From: Brachionus koreanus
Lineage: Eukaryota; Rotifera; Eurotatoria; Ploima; Brachionidae
DNA: 64,000 bases
Direction: 5' to 3'
NCBI GenBank assembly: GCA_016987375.1
Contig: PJRA01000412.1
Location: forward strand, 788,408-852,407
Shown: positions 51,001-64,000 of the stretch, piece after piece
Layout of the letters: each line of letters starts with the position of its first letter
Position numbering within the stretch: the first letter of the stretch is position 1
Notes under the pieces: model-generated
The model's database searches: none
Told to the model about the DNA's origin: nothing
What the model saw: the letters and a program-made list of their open reading frames with translations, nothing else
Made by a program: the position numbers and the translations under genes

Positions 51001-54000
51001 TAAAATGCCCAAAGGAACTAGTTTAGAGCGATTAACTTTTGGTGACATTCTCAAAGCTAAAAATGAAATAATCCAACAAGCTGAAGCTATTAAAGAACTT
51101 AATTCAAGAGCTCAAAGTGAACACTCAATCCGTGAAGCCCTGAGAGAGCTTGAGCTCTGGTCAGCTGGAGCACAATTTGCTCTTACAGATTTCCAAGATT
51201 CAAAATCGACAAAAGTACCTATAATCAAAGACTGGAAGGATTTGTTTAGTCAAGTCGGAGACAATCAAGCACTTCTTTCATCATTAAAAGACTCGCCGTA
51301 TTATAGAAACTTTCAGGATAAGGTCAGCGTTTGGGAGCAAAAGCTTGGTACTTTGGACGAATGCTTGCATAATTTAAATCAAGTTCAAAGAAAATGGGTC
51401 TATTTGGAGCCAATCTTTGGTCGAGGAGCTCTGCCTAAAGAGCAATCAAGATTTAAAGGAGTTGATCGAGATTTTAGAGACATAATGCAAGACATTGTAA
51501 AAGACACTCGGGTTATTTCTTTAATTCAAAGTAAAGATATTTCAAACAGATTGAAGAACATGGTTGATCAATTGCAGCGTTGTCAAAAAGCTTTGAACGA
51601 GTTTCTCGAAGAAAAACGTTCAATTTTTCCGAGATTTTATTTTATTGGCGATGATGATTTATTGGAAATTTTGGGGCAAGCCACTAATCCAACAGTCATT
51701 CAAACTCATTTAAAAAAACTTTTTGCCGGAATTCATACAGTTAAATTTGATGATAAAAATGATTTTATAATGGCCATGAGATCTTTAGAAGGCGAAGTGG
51801 TTCCACTGGCAAATAGGGTCAAAATAACACACCAAGTTGAAGTATTTTTTTTAGCTACATTAAATATTTGAATTAAAATTTATCATATTTAGAATTGGCT
51901 TGATGAACTTGCTAAAGAAATGAAAAATACTTTAAAAAAATTACTCGTAAATCTCTTACAAGAGTCTAAGCGAGAACTGGGAAATTATAGTGTGGACAAG
52001 TATCCATCTCAAGTAAGATTTCAAATATAACAAATTTATTAAAAAAACTAAGTAGAACAAAAATTATAGAATTAATAATAAAAGGTATATGAATGATAAC
52101 TAAATTACTAAATAAGTAACATAATCAAAAAAAGTCCCGGTACTACTTTAAATAATAAAATATACTTAACTTGGACAAGATTTTTTTAGGAATTTTTATC
52201 TAAATAAAAAAAAATTTTAGTCACATTTTTTTGCTAAAAATATTTAGGTAAATAAAAATTTATTTTTTACTTGTTCATAAGTAATAAAACAGTTATTTTA
52301 AAAAGTTTTCAAAGTCAAGTCACTTTGTCTATTTTACTTAGTACTTTTTAGTATCCATTTTTTTTATTTTGAGAAAAATTGGTTTTGTGAAATTTATTAC
52401 AATAAAACAGAACAAAATGTTAAAGTTCTTATAACTTTTCTTTTTAAAGTAAAAAGCAAGCTCTGTAAATGCAACATGGTGCAGCATTTAAAGTTGCACT
52501 ATTTGGCTATAGAGAATTTTCAGTTCATTAGCAAACTTTGATTCTTATAATAATAGTTAACATTCTACGGTCAAGTTTAGTATAACTAAATTGACAAAGC
52601 AGGAAGACTAACGTGGTCCTGCTATAGTAGACTTTTCATTTTTTTTATTTCTACCGACATTGTCCAGTCACTCAACCATCTTGTCAATGTCATCTTGAAT
52701 TAGCATTTGATCACTTGTATTTCTAATAACACTAATCAATTTGCTGTCATCCGCAAACAGCTTACAATAGTGATTTACTAGCTCTGGTAAATCATTTATG
52801 AAGANNNNNNNNNNNNNNNNNNNNNNNNNNNNNNNNNNNNNNNNNNTAAATCCATAGCTCTTTAACTTGATCTTTAGGAGCTTTTGCGAAACGCGATCAA
52901 ACGCCTTCGATTAATCTAAAAATACTACCACAGCACTGAATCCTCTATTCAGGGCCTCAGTGATGATATCTAAAGTTTCTAAAAAATTGGTTACACATGA
53001 TTTAGCATGCATAAATCCATGTTGATGAACAGACAGTAATTTGTGATGATAATTTAAACAACAAAGACAATGGTTCCCATAATGCGTCACTACACTCTCT
53101 GAGTACTTCTTGGTGCAAATAAGTATGTTGCACTTTTTTGCGCTTACACAACTAATTAAAAGCTTTCAGAAAAAAACTTATAAGCTTTTTTAGCATTAAC
53201 TTTTGATCTTTTTTATATTATGTACCAAATTTCACAAAATGGAAAAATTTTGAAATTTGAAATTTTAAAGATCAAAGGAAAAATCGTTTAATAAGGTTCA
53301 CTATTGTTTCTTTTAATTTAATGGTGCTAAATGTAACAGGGTTAAGTGTTTTAAGATGAACTTGGTTAAAATGAAGCTAATCAAGTATAAAACGAATCAT
53401 GAAATAAAATAAGCTTAAAGATTCTTTAGATTTAAAGAAAAAAATTTTGAATTTTGATTTTAAAAAAAGAATTTTTTTTGAAAATTTCATTGTCTTTGCC
53501 TATTAAAATCATATGCTTTTTACATAGTTTTTTTCAAGTAAAATTTCTCTTCAAATCTAAATTAAAAATTTTTTTAAACTAATTCTAGATAGCTAAAAAA
53601 TTATTAACTGAAAATCTAAAAAGATTATATATACACTACACTGATAAATCATTAAATTTTAATTTTAATATTTGATTTTCTAGATTTTATGTTTGGCTGA
53701 AAGCATTATATTTACGGAAAAATGTGAACGAGCCATATCTACTGGAGATTTGGAATCGCTTCATCGAGCTTTGAAAAATGTTTTGGAAAAATATACCAGC
53801 ATTGATTATGGTAAAACATCGGATGGCAGTTTACTAGAATTGAAATACAAAGCATTGATTATGGACATAATTCATTATATTGATATTGTGGAGCAATTAA
53901 TTCGAGAAGGTTGCCGTACTTCGCTTGATTGGCCTTGGCAACGTCAACTAAAATTTTATCTAAGCCGAAATAACACTGCTGTAATTCGAATGGTTGACGC

Positions 54001-57000
54001 TGAATTTGACTATACTTATGAGTATCAAGGAAATGCTCCAAAATTAGTACACACACCTTTGACAGACAAATGCTATCTTACATTGACCCAAGGTATGCAC
54101 ATGGGATTTGGTGGCAATCCCTACGGACCTGCCGGAACAGGTAAAACCGAATCAGTCAAAGCTCTAGGAGGCTTATTTGGTCGACAAGTACTAGTATTCA
54201 ATTGTGATGAGGGTATAGATGTCAAATCAATAGGAAGAATTTTCGTGGGAATTTGTAAATGTGGAGCTTGGGGTTGTTTTGATGAATTTAATCGCTTAGA
54301 AGAAGCTGTTCTGTCCGCTGTTTCTATGCAAATTCAAGTAATTCAGGACTCACTAAGAAGTCGATCGGGCAAAACAAATCTACTTGACAAAGAAGTAAAT
54401 TTTTATTAATTTGGAAAAATAATTTTAAAAAATATTAAGGTTGAAATTGACTATAACTCGGGTATATTTGTTACCTTAAATCCAGCAGGAAAAGGTTACG
54501 GTGGTCGAAGCAAGCTACCAGATAATTTGAAGCAGCTTTTCAGACCTGTGGCAATGACAAAACCTGACAATGATCTAATTGCTGAGGTAATTCTTTATTC
54601 AGAAGGATTTAAAGATGCAAAAAGTCTCGGAAGAAAATTGGTATCTTTATTCAATTTGTCTAGACAGCTTTTATCTTTACAACAACATTATGACTGGGGC
54701 TTGAGAGCGCTTAAAACAGTTCTCAAAAGCTGTGGCTCACTTTTACATCAAACAAAAAAACAAAATATCCAAATAGACAATTCAAAAGAAATGGAAATAA
54801 TAGTCAAAGCAGCAAGGTTTAACACAATGTCTAAGCTTACATTTAGTGATTCAAAACGATTTGATGCACTTTTGAGAGACATATTCCCAAATGTGCGTAT
54901 AACTGAATTTGAATATGACGAACTAAAGAAAGCACTTGCTGAAACATTCAGTGAACATAAGCTGATTTTTAATAATATTCAATTGAAAAAAGCTTTAGAG
55001 ATTTATGAACAACTTAGACAGAGAATGGGAGTTGTAGTTGTTGGTCCATCAGGTTCAGGTAAATCAGTTTTGTGGAAAATGCTAAAAGAAGCACTAATTA
55101 AAACAGGAAAAATGATTAAAACCTATGTAATGAATCCAAAAGCTATAACAAGACACCAACTCTTAGGACATATTGATGTAGACACTAGAGAATGGACAGA
55201 TGGTGTTTTAACTTCGGCTAGTAGACAAGTTATTAAAGAACCTGTTGAGGTACAATCTTGGATTGTTTGTGATGGAGATATTGATCCTGAATGGGTTGAA
55301 TCACTCAATTCAGTTTTGGATGATAATAGACTTTTGACAATGCCATCTGGTGACCGTATACAATTCGGTCCTAATGTTAATTTCTTGTTTGAGACAGATG
55401 ATTTAAGTTGTGCTTCACCAGCAACTATTTCTCGTATGGGCATGATATTTCTAAGCGATGAGGACACTGATGTAAAAGCTATAGTTGACTCGTGGCTTCA
55501 AAATGAACCTGAAGAAACACGATCAACTACTGAAAAACTAATTAATCAATATTTTTATACAGCTTTTGAATGGATTATGAATAAAGTAATATTTAGAAAA
55601 ATTTAAGTTAATTTAAAAAAGTTAAATTAATTTATTTAGAATGATTTTTTAGTTCAGACAAGTTTAGTTGGTAATGTACTGAATGGACTTTCACATTTGC
55701 ATTGTATAAAAGAAAAATCTCACTTCGCAGTTGGACTGATTCGAGGGTTAGGTGGTAATTTGCCTGAAAAGACACTCAACGAATTTGCCAAATCAGTTCT
55801 TAGGATGACTGGTGATCATGCAGATCAGGATCAAGCTTATAATATAACCTACGATATGAGAGCTGATTGCATTCGAACGTACTCAAATGAGGAAAGTAAT
55901 GATTATTCTAGTGAGCCATTAGCCAGTCCAACCCAATTGCCTGTAATAAAGACAACACAAGTAATGCGTGGTGCTGATGGAATCAGACCTTGGTTTGATA
56001 GCAAATTTAAACAACCATTTTTATTGATTGGTCCTGATGGATGTGGTAAAAGTTTGATTCTCAAACAGTGCTTTGGTGAATTGAGATCTACACAAGTAGC
56101 TACAGTTCATTGTTCGGCTCAAACGAATCCAACAAATATTATTCAAAAATTAGCACAGAGTTGTATTCAAATAAATTCATTAAATGGCCGAGTCATAAAG
56201 CCAAAAGAGTGTGAAAATTTGGTATTGTTTCTAAAAGATATCAATCTACCTAAACCTGACAAATGGGGAACATCTCAATTGATCACATTCTTACAACAAT
56301 TGATCACTTATAACGGTTTTTATGATGACTCATTAGAATTTATTCGATTGGAAAATATTCAAATAGTGGGAAGTATGAATCCTAACATAACAATTGGAAG
56401 ACACAAGCTGCCTTCAAGATTCACATCAATAGTCAGAATTTTTTCAATATCGTAATGATTTTTAAAGCAAAATAATATTTTATTTATTTTTTCTTATTTT
56501 TTTTTTAAAGATATCCAACTGATGATCAATTGAAAACAATTTATTCAACTTATCTTAGAAATATTTTCACATCAACTATGGAAAATCATCCAAAATGGAC
56601 CTCTAATTCAAATATATATCAATTAGCTGGATCAATGATAAGTATTTACACCCAGGTAAAGAGTGCTTTTTATTTTTATATTTTTTCACAAAAAAACATT
56701 TGAATATCAAAAGTTTAGTTAAAAAGATAATAATAGATTAGCCATATAATGAAAATGAAATTGAATTAGAAGAGAAAAGGTCAAAAAAATTAGCGAAATT
56801 TTATAAAATAAAATAAATTTGTTTTTTAATATATAAGAGAACATTTAATACAGAGATAATTTTTTGCATAACAACTAATTTGTTTAATTTAACATTTTTA
56901 GCATTAAACAATTATATACATATTTTATGATTTAACTTGTACTTTTCTATAAATTGATTAAAAAACCATAAAGAATTTATTTAAGATAAAAAATTATATT

Positions 57001-60000
57001 CAAAGGGTCAATTTAAGTCTTTTAAATTTTAATCCATTATCAAATTTTTAAATTTATTTTAGTGAATTTATAATTAAATCAGTTATTGTAAAAACTTGCA
57101 TTTTAATCAAACATATTCTAACCATACGTTCTGCCTTATAAACAGGCATTAATCTTTTACTGTGTTGTTCAGAACCTCAGTATTCAACTAAAACGGCTGA
57201 ACTTAAATTAATAAAAAAATCACATATCTTTTAATAATAAAATATTAGTTATATACAAGCTCAGAAAACTTTTTTTTTTTAAATCATTAATTAGTCTCAT
57301 GAGATTGAAAAATTGGAAAAAATATGCGCTCATGAGCTTGTGTCAATTCATGAGTGTCGAAGATGATGGCGCATATTACGTGAATATGATATTGAAACTG
57401 ATTAATATTTTTCGTTTTTTACTTTATCTCATTTTCTATTATTTAAACATCATTTGTTCACTCATTACCCCACCCAATTTACACCAGAACCATATGGGGT
57501 AGTAAACAATGATTACATATTATATATGTTTACCCATTTTGTTGGATATTTATCCCATGGGATAATTTTCCGAATAAATTTAAACAAATTTGTTTTTAAG
57601 TTTAATTAAGATTTAGATAAATTTTATTTTTTAAATTTGGGATCATAAAATAGTTTTTAAAATATTTTTTTTTCTAAAAAGGTTTTGAACAAATTCTCAA
57701 GAGATGCTTATAGTCATTACTTATTTACACCTCGTGAACTAACAAATTGGTGTCTATCTTTACTTCGGTACAATCTTGTCGAATTAAAGGCTGATACGTC
57801 TGTTGATTCAGTTCTACAAGTTTGGGCCTATGAAGCATTTAGAATATTTTTCGATCGTCTTGTCGATAAAGACTCGCGCAAACAATTCATTTCAATTATT
57901 TCTAATGTTCTTCAGGATGAATGGAGAGCTAATGGAATTCTTTCAAAACTAGAAGGTTGTAATAAAGACCATAATTTAATAAAAACAATATTTAATTTTT
58001 TCAAAATTATTTTAGCCTTTTACTACGTTTCATGGGTGAACTCAAGTGGAATTGCTCGATTGCCTCCATTTGGAAAAGTCTTGGAAGGTGTTAAACCAGA
58101 TTTTATTGAGAATAGCTTAGTAAAAGCTATCAATCGATTTAGTTAGTTTTTTTTTGTCAAAAATTTTTTTAAATTTTATTTTAATTTTATTATAAACAGA
58201 CTCTGAAAACTATGAAATAAGAGCTTTACCAATTCAAGAGCTTTTAGATAACATTAGTCGCTATGATCGAGTGCTAACTGCTCCAGGTGGATCTTTACTT
58301 CTGTGCGGTAGATCAGGTGTTGGTCGACGAACAGCTCTAGCTATTGCTAGTAGTATGAGTAGTATGAAGATTTTTACACCAAAAATAACCAGGTCTTACG
58401 GAGTTAAACAATTCAAAATTGACTTAAAGACAGTTATGCAATCGGCTGGTGTAGATGGTCAACAAATGATCATTTTGCTTGAAGACCATCAGCTTGTGGA
58501 TCCAAGCTTTTTGGAAATGATAAACAGTTTGTTATCAGCTGGTGAAATACCTGGACTTTATAATCCTGAGGAATTAGAGCCATTATTAGCTCCAATAAGA
58601 GAGGATTGTTATCAAGAAAATTTTAAAGGAACTCTTTTTCAATATTTTGCAAAAAGTATTCTATTAATATTTTGAGTTGATCGTTTAAAAAAAACATTAT
58701 TTACTAGGAATAAAAACTAATCTTCACATTGTTTTAATTATGGATTACACAAACCCGAATTTTTCATTGAATTGCGAAAGTAATCCAGCATTGTTCAAAG
58801 AATGTTCGGTTCATTGGATGGAAGGCTGGAATAAGAAAACAATGATTAAAGTATTCTATCAAAAAAATTTTTGTAAAGTTATAATGAATAAAATTTCTAG
58901 TTTCCGAATATGATGCTGTCGATTGAATCAGAATTTTTGGATGCCGATTTTTATTCAGGTTTTTACGATGTTCACAAAATAGTCCATGAATATGACAATA
59001 AGATATCCTCACCGAGACACTATGTTAAACTAATAAATTCATTTAAAATGATATTTAAGAAAAAACGCGGTAAAATAATTGAGAGACAAAAGCACTTGAA
59101 AAACGGTGTTGCTAAGCTAAATGATGCTAAATCTGTGGTTAACGAATTGGAAAAAAAAGCCAAGGTTCAACGGGAGAAACTAGCTCATAAACAAGAAGAA
59201 GCCGATCGCGCGTTAAATGAAATAACAAGTAGTATGCAGGGTGCTGGAGAGCAAAAGCAAGAAATGGAAGAGCTAAAGGTGAAAATTGAAGCTGAGAACA
59301 AAAAATTGGCAAAAAGAAAAGGCGAAATAGAGGAAGAGCTTAAAGAAGTGCAGCCAATTGTTGATGAAGCCAAAAAAGCTGTCGGTCAAATTAAACCAGA
59401 ATCATTAAGCGAAATAAGATCTCTGCGTGCACCACCCGATGTTGTCAGAGACATACTTGAGGGTGTACTAAGGCTAATGGGCAACTTAGATACATCATGG
59501 ACTTCAATTAAAAAGTAAGCTTTGCGCTTAATTTTCTAAAAAATAAATTTTTTTAAAAAATTTGTTTGAAAGTTTTTTGGGCAAAAGAGGTATCAAAGAC
59601 GATATAATTAATTTTAATCCTCGTCTCATTACAACGGAAAACCGAGAAAATGTTGAAAAGCTATTAAAAAAAAATGCTGATTCATTTGATCCTGAGGTAA
59701 AAAGATCTTGAATTACACAAAAAAAAATTGAAATTTATTTTTTTCTTTCAGATAGCTAAAAGAGCTTCGGCTGCTGCAGCGCCTTTAGCCCAATGGGTCA
59801 AAGCAAATGTTCAGTATTCTAAAATATTGGAAAAAATTCTTCCTCTTGAAGAAGAACAAAATAAGTTAAAGAAATCATTGGAAAAAGTAACTTCTAAGAT
59901 GTCATCAGTTGGTGCTGAATTAACCAAAGTTGATGACAGAGTAGCATTGCTAAGAAAAACATTTGAGGAAACAACAACAGAAGCAGCCAAGCTGAAAATC

Positions 60001-63000
60001 GAACTAGAGAAAGCTGAAGAAACAATGAGTTCAGCACAAAATCTGGTCGGAAAATTAGAAGGCGAATATCACCGATGGAATAATCAAGTTTCTGAATTAC
60101 AAAAACAACTTGACCAACTTCCCAAATTGTGTCTTCTTAGCTCGGCTTTTATCACTTATTTGTCTTCAAAACCAGAAGATGAGAGAAGTGAATTCTTGAA
60201 ATTATGGATCGAAAAATTGCAAATTGAAAAGTTTGACTTGAGAAGATTTTTGTGCACAGAGAGCGAGCTTCTTACTTGGAAAGCTGAGGGTCTACCTTCT
60301 GATCAGCTGAGTGTAGAAAATTCAATTGTGATTTTAGAGGTTAATTTTGATACAAAATAAGAATGAAAATTTAAAGAAAATATTTTTGTTAATTTTAGAG
60401 CTTAGACAGTGTGATGTTAATTGATCCATCGAATCGAGCTTCAGATTGGTTAAAGAAACACATGTCCAAACAAAAACTCGAGGTCATCAACCAACAAGTA
60501 ATATTTTGTTTTTAATTTATTGTTTAAGTAATAAAATTAATTTAAAAAGGATAGCAATTTTAATACCCAGCTAGAATTGGCTGTGAGATTCGGCAAGACT
60601 TTAGTTATTCAAGAAATGGACTCAATAGAGCCAACTTTGTATCCAATAATGAGACGAGAATTGCAAAGCCAAGGTCCAAGATATGTTGTTCAAATTGGAG
60701 ACAAAATAGTTGACTATAATAGCGATTTTAGGCTTTATATTACAACCAGAAATACTAAGCCGACGTTGATGCCGGATGCTGTGGCTATAACAACTGTGGT
60801 TAATTTTACGACTACCCGAGCTGGTTTAAGTGGACAACTTCTTGCGGCTACAATTCAACATGAAAAACCAGAATTAGAAACTAAGAAGACTGATTTGCTT
60901 CGAATTGAAGAAGAATTCAAGATAGAATTGGCCAAGTTAGAAGACAGTTTACTTGAAGAATTAGCCAGTGCCAAAGGAAATATTTTAGAAAACAAAGAAC
61001 TGCTCGAATCACTCAATAAAACAAAAGAAAGTTCGGCAACGATTGAAAAATCGTTGGAGGAATCTATCAAATTGACAGACTCTTTGGACAAAGTAATTTT
61101 GAATTTTGGTCATTTTTGTATTTTAACTTTTAAAAAAATCAAAAAAAAAAAGGAAAGAGAAGTTTATTTGCCACTGGCTGAAACCGGAAGCAAACTTTAT
61201 TTTGTTATCAGTTGCTTAGACTCTATTAATAATATGTACAAATTTAGTCTAAATTCTTATTTACACATTTTTCAAAAAACTCTTCAAAAAGCAGATGTAA
61301 TTATAAAAAAATATTTTTTTATTATTTTATATCTAATAATTTCTTATTCAAGAAACAGCTGAAAACAGAGGTATTGAAAAATTTTGATAATTTAATTAAA
61401 AAAAAAACAAAAATTTACATTAAAAACTATTTATTTAAATTGAAAAATTTTTTAGAAATATGACGAAAAAATTATTGGACTTAAACAAATATTGATAAAT
61501 ATGGTCTACAATTATGTAAGTCGATCATTGTTCAAAGCTGATCGAATGATGTTTGCCATGCATGTCGTTCACTCGATGTTCAGCAAACAGTTTAAAGAAA
61601 ATGTTAGTTGTTTTTTTTTCTTAAAAGTTTTTTTTAAAGTTAATTTTTAAAGGAATGGGAGCATTTTACTAGAACATTAATTCCGGATTTGAAATCTGAT
61701 AAAAAGAGCAATGTACCTAAATGGTTTGGTGCTGAACGAGCTTCAGACTATAGTCTCTTGAAAACAAATTTACCTGACTTGTTTCAAAAAGCTGGATTGG
61801 ATGACCCAACATGGCAAGACTGGATGGAAATTAATGATTGCGAGAGAAAATTCCCATCCGATAGAAAATTAAGTTTGTTTCAACAAATAATAATCATTCA
61901 AGCTTTGAGACCTGATAGACTTCAAACTGCTATGAGGGATTTCACGTGCAAAGTATTGAATTTAAAAGACATATCACCTTCAAGTACAAATGTTAGGCAT
62001 ATTTATGAAAAAGAAACAGTGGCTAATGAGCCTATTCTGATTATAATTTCACCTGGTTCTGATCCTTCTGAGGAATTAAGGGAGTTGGCAGAATCTACCA
62101 TTGGGAAAAATTCTTATCATGAGGTTATTAGACTAAATTTTTCAATAAAAAATCCATTAGAAAATTAAAATTAAAAAATTATTAGATTGCAATGGGTCAA
62201 GGTCAAATGGAAATTGCTATTGAACTATTAAAAAAATGTAGCATTAACGGAGATTGGTTATGTCTGAAAAATTTACATCTTGTTGTTTCATGGTTACCCG
62301 TTTTAGAAAAAGAACTCAATTTACTAAAGCCGAATGAAAAGTTCAGACTTTGGATGACAACTGAGATGCACCCAAATTTTCCTAGTATTCTTCTTCAATC
62401 GAGTTTAAAAATAACATATGAAGTAAAAAGCGATAAATAATTTTTTTTTTTATTAAAAAACTATTTATTTCTTAAGTCTCCTCCTGGAATAAAAAAAAAT
62501 ATTCAACGAGCATTTGAAAATTGGAATGCAGAATTTATTTCGAAAGGAGGTCTTGTTTACAGGTCTCAAGCAATGTTTGTTCTAGCTTGGTTTCATGCAA
62601 TTATTCAAGAAAGGCGAAACTATATTCCTCAAGTAAAATTTATTTGAATATAAATTTAAATTTTGAATTTAAAAAAAAAATTCAATTAAGGGATGGACCA
62701 AATTTTATGAATTTTCTAATGCCGATTTGAGAGTAGCAGCTGATATTATAGACAGATTGTGCGACCAAGCATCCAAAAGTAAGATTAAAATTAAGTTTAT
62801 TATCAGAGAATAAATTTTTCTCTCAGGCCGCGGTGAAATACAATGGGAATTTATACACGGTCTTTTTAATCAAGCAGTTTATGGTGGTCGAATTGATAAT
62901 CCAGTTGACAGTGACGTTTTGATTTCATATTTGGAGGATTACTTTTCGAATAATTTGTTCACCGGGACTGGAAAAGGTCCTAGACTTAAATTCGGACCTG

Positions 63001-64000
63001 GAATTTCATTGCCAAACTCAACAGATTACAGAGTAAAAATTTCAAAAAAATCAGACTATCGTTTAACTTTTGTTTCTTTGTAGGACTACAGAGATTTAAT
63101 TGACGCTCTGCCAGAATCAGATATTCCAAAATTTTTTGGACTTCCTCCTAATATTGATAGATCAACTCAAAAAGTTTTGAGCACTCAAGTTATTTCTCAA
63201 TTAAACTTGCTCAAGCTTAGCGATATTAAAATGGACGGAAAATTTGACAAAGATACCGTTAAACCGCGATTTAAGCCTATTTGGAAACTATGGGAAGCTT
63301 TGAAAAAAAATATTAATCCAAGTGAACTGAGGAAGAAATACTCAGACGATGACAAATCACCCATTAAGTCGTTTATTTATTTGGAAAAAATTTCATCAAT
63401 TAGATTAATTAATACCATTGATGAAAATTTAAAATCTATCCATGGATTCATTACTGGCTCTATGCTTTTATCCGAAGAAATTCAAAAATTAGCAACACAA
63501 TTGATACATCAACAGGTAATTGAATACAGAATTAATAATTAAATAAATAATTGATTTAAATTTATTTATTTAAGACTCCTGGTACTTGGCAAGATCAATG
63601 GGATGGTCCCGAAGATCCTCAAGAGTATTTAACAGCAGTTGTGGAACGATTTAGAGCACTTGACAACTGGGTCTCAACTATTGACTCAGTCTCAAAGTTT
63701 TTTGAACAAGTTTTGGATTTATCAGAACTTTTTAGACCGGATGTGTTTTTTAATTCAATAAGACAGCATTCGGCAAGAGAAGCTAAGGTTTCTATGGATA
63801 GCCTAAAGCTTGTCTGCAGTTTTAGCGGACCTTTGAGAGGAGTAGTTCTCAATGTTAAAGTAACTGGTTTCCAATTAGAAGGCTGCGGATTCGATGGATC
63901 AAAACTTTCTGAGTGCGAAGAAAACTCGCCAAGCGTTATTACTTTACCACCGTGTTATGTTGGCTGGATTCAGAGTGATGCTTCAATGCCATATGACGAA
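45048..64000 (+). CDS. DYNC2H1: Cytoplasmic dynein 2 heavy chain (IFT retrograde motor), 3' truncated
   Basis: Motor for retrograde intraflagellar transport. 29 exons: 45048-45224, 45283-46412, 46470-46620, 47671-48884, 50047-51841, 51893-52012, 53684-54394, 54440-55585, 55658-56451, 56511-56655, 57682-57955, 58016-58141, 58200-58655, 58708-58850, 58901-59514, 59573-59696, 59752-60339, 60399-60497, 60550-61092, 61153-61296, 61353-61370 (18 nt), 61456-61602, 61653-62123, 62186-62422, 62477-62632, 62691-62778, 62827-63032, 63084-63515, 63575-64000. About 4225 residues to the window edge (human 4307), so roughly the last 80 are missing. Tail to 53.7 kb; P-loops AAA1 [10 protein letters not shown] (54125), AAA2 GPSGSGKS (55042), AAA3 GPDGCGKS (56030), AAA4 GRSGVGRRT (58307, lysine lost as in orthologues); stalk coiled coils about 59.04-59.3 and 59.8-60.1 kb around the microtubule-binding domain. 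Specific dynein-2 blocks such as [14 protein letters not shown] and QITWDNP exclude DYNC1H1. Confidence 0.97.
46621..47670. other. DYNC2H1 intron 3
   Basis: 1.05 kb AT-rich intron; nothing recognisable inside. Confidence 0.6.
48916..49129. mobile_element. piggyBac-like MITE copy in DYNC2H1 intron 4
   Basis: About 214 bp between TTAA sites, same orientation and interior as the 29795 element (ACGAGTC, AAATTTTTAAATCCTC.TATC, GAATTATGTAGATTTTAAAA, TTTTAGTGTTAA). The left terminus has diverged more than the right. Confidence 0.75.
49130..49290 (-). repeat. Dispersed repeat shared with 11.75-11.88 kb
   Basis: On the minus strand reads ATATTTGGTTACGCTTAAAA, then AGAAGAGCTAGAAACAAAAA and GAGAGACGTCTG, collinear with the plus-strand sequence at 11745-11880. 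One frame is open ([12 protein letters not shown]), suggesting the end of a retroelement gene. It abuts the MITE directly. Confidence 0.55.
52640..53050 (-). pseudogene. LINE reverse-transcriptase fragment in DYNC2H1 intron 6
   Basis: Minus strand reads [20 protein letters not shown] near 53000, [16 protein letters not shown] near 52910, then after the gap [20 protein letters not shown] near 52770 with the FADD active-site box, and [14 protein letters not shown] near 52690. One stop interrupts the first part. CR1/Jockey-like. Confidence 0.75.
52805..52846. other. Assembly gap (42 N)
   Basis: Falls inside the LINE fragment in DYNC2H1 intron 6; no exon is affected. Confidence 1.
56656..57681. 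other. DYNC2H1 intron 10
   Basis: 1.03 kb. The part near 57290-57560 is less AT-rich and has small inverted words (ATATGCGC and GCGCATAT), perhaps a decayed insertion. No gene is seen. Confidence 0.5.

Overview
This window is nuclear DNA of a ciliated invertebrate animal. It is strongly AT-rich, its genes carry many short introns (often about 35-100 nt), and nearly every confident gene has a clear metazoan orthologue. A short-intron, AT-rich genome of this kind fits a rotifer such as Brachionus, but that taxon is inference. No prokaryotic, organellar or viral gene was seen. I rebuilt the gene models by joining exons at GT/AG sites and checking that phases add up; they are hand-made models without transcript support.

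Layout. 0-4 kb: a YTHDF m6A reader (-). 5.6-11.3 kb: two tandem paralogous beta-propeller genes (+); the second appears to carry an N-terminal TIR domain across a roughly 2 kb repeat-filled intron. 11.7-12.8 kb: a repeat and two orphan coding exons. 12.9-16 kb: SENP8 (-), MAT2B (+) and a small membrane protein (+). 17.2-26.9 kb: a compact head-to-tail minus-strand run of HPF1 (with a PBZ finger), CPLANE2/RSG1, SLC30A9 and a ZDHHC2/15/20-type palmitoyltransferase. 26.9-33 kb: repeats, mitochondrial ClpP (-) and a dead LINE reverse transcriptase. 33.8-42.4 kb: two inverted DECR1 copies flanking a foldback element with an assembly gap, ribosomal protein eL22 (-) and a TMEM205-like gene (+). 45.0-64.0 kb: the dynein-2 heavy chain DYNC2H1 (+), 29 exons, cut by the window end just short of its C-terminus.

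Functions are mostly housekeeping: RNA modification reading, deneddylation, S-adenosylmethionine synthesis, PARP regulation, mitochondrial zinc, proteolysis and fatty-acid oxidation, translation, and two ciliary genes (CPLANE2, DYNC2H1). Between and inside genes lie short inverted-repeat elements (piggyBac-like, hAT-like and long-arm foldbacks) and several LINE fragments.

The least explained items are the TIR-propeller gene and its TIR-less neighbour, a GC-rich, pairing-rich segment in an eL22 intron that could be an intron-hosted RNA, the DECR1 pair whose first half is almost identical while the rest has diverged (gene conversion or assembly artefact), and the orphan exons at 12.3-12.8 kb.
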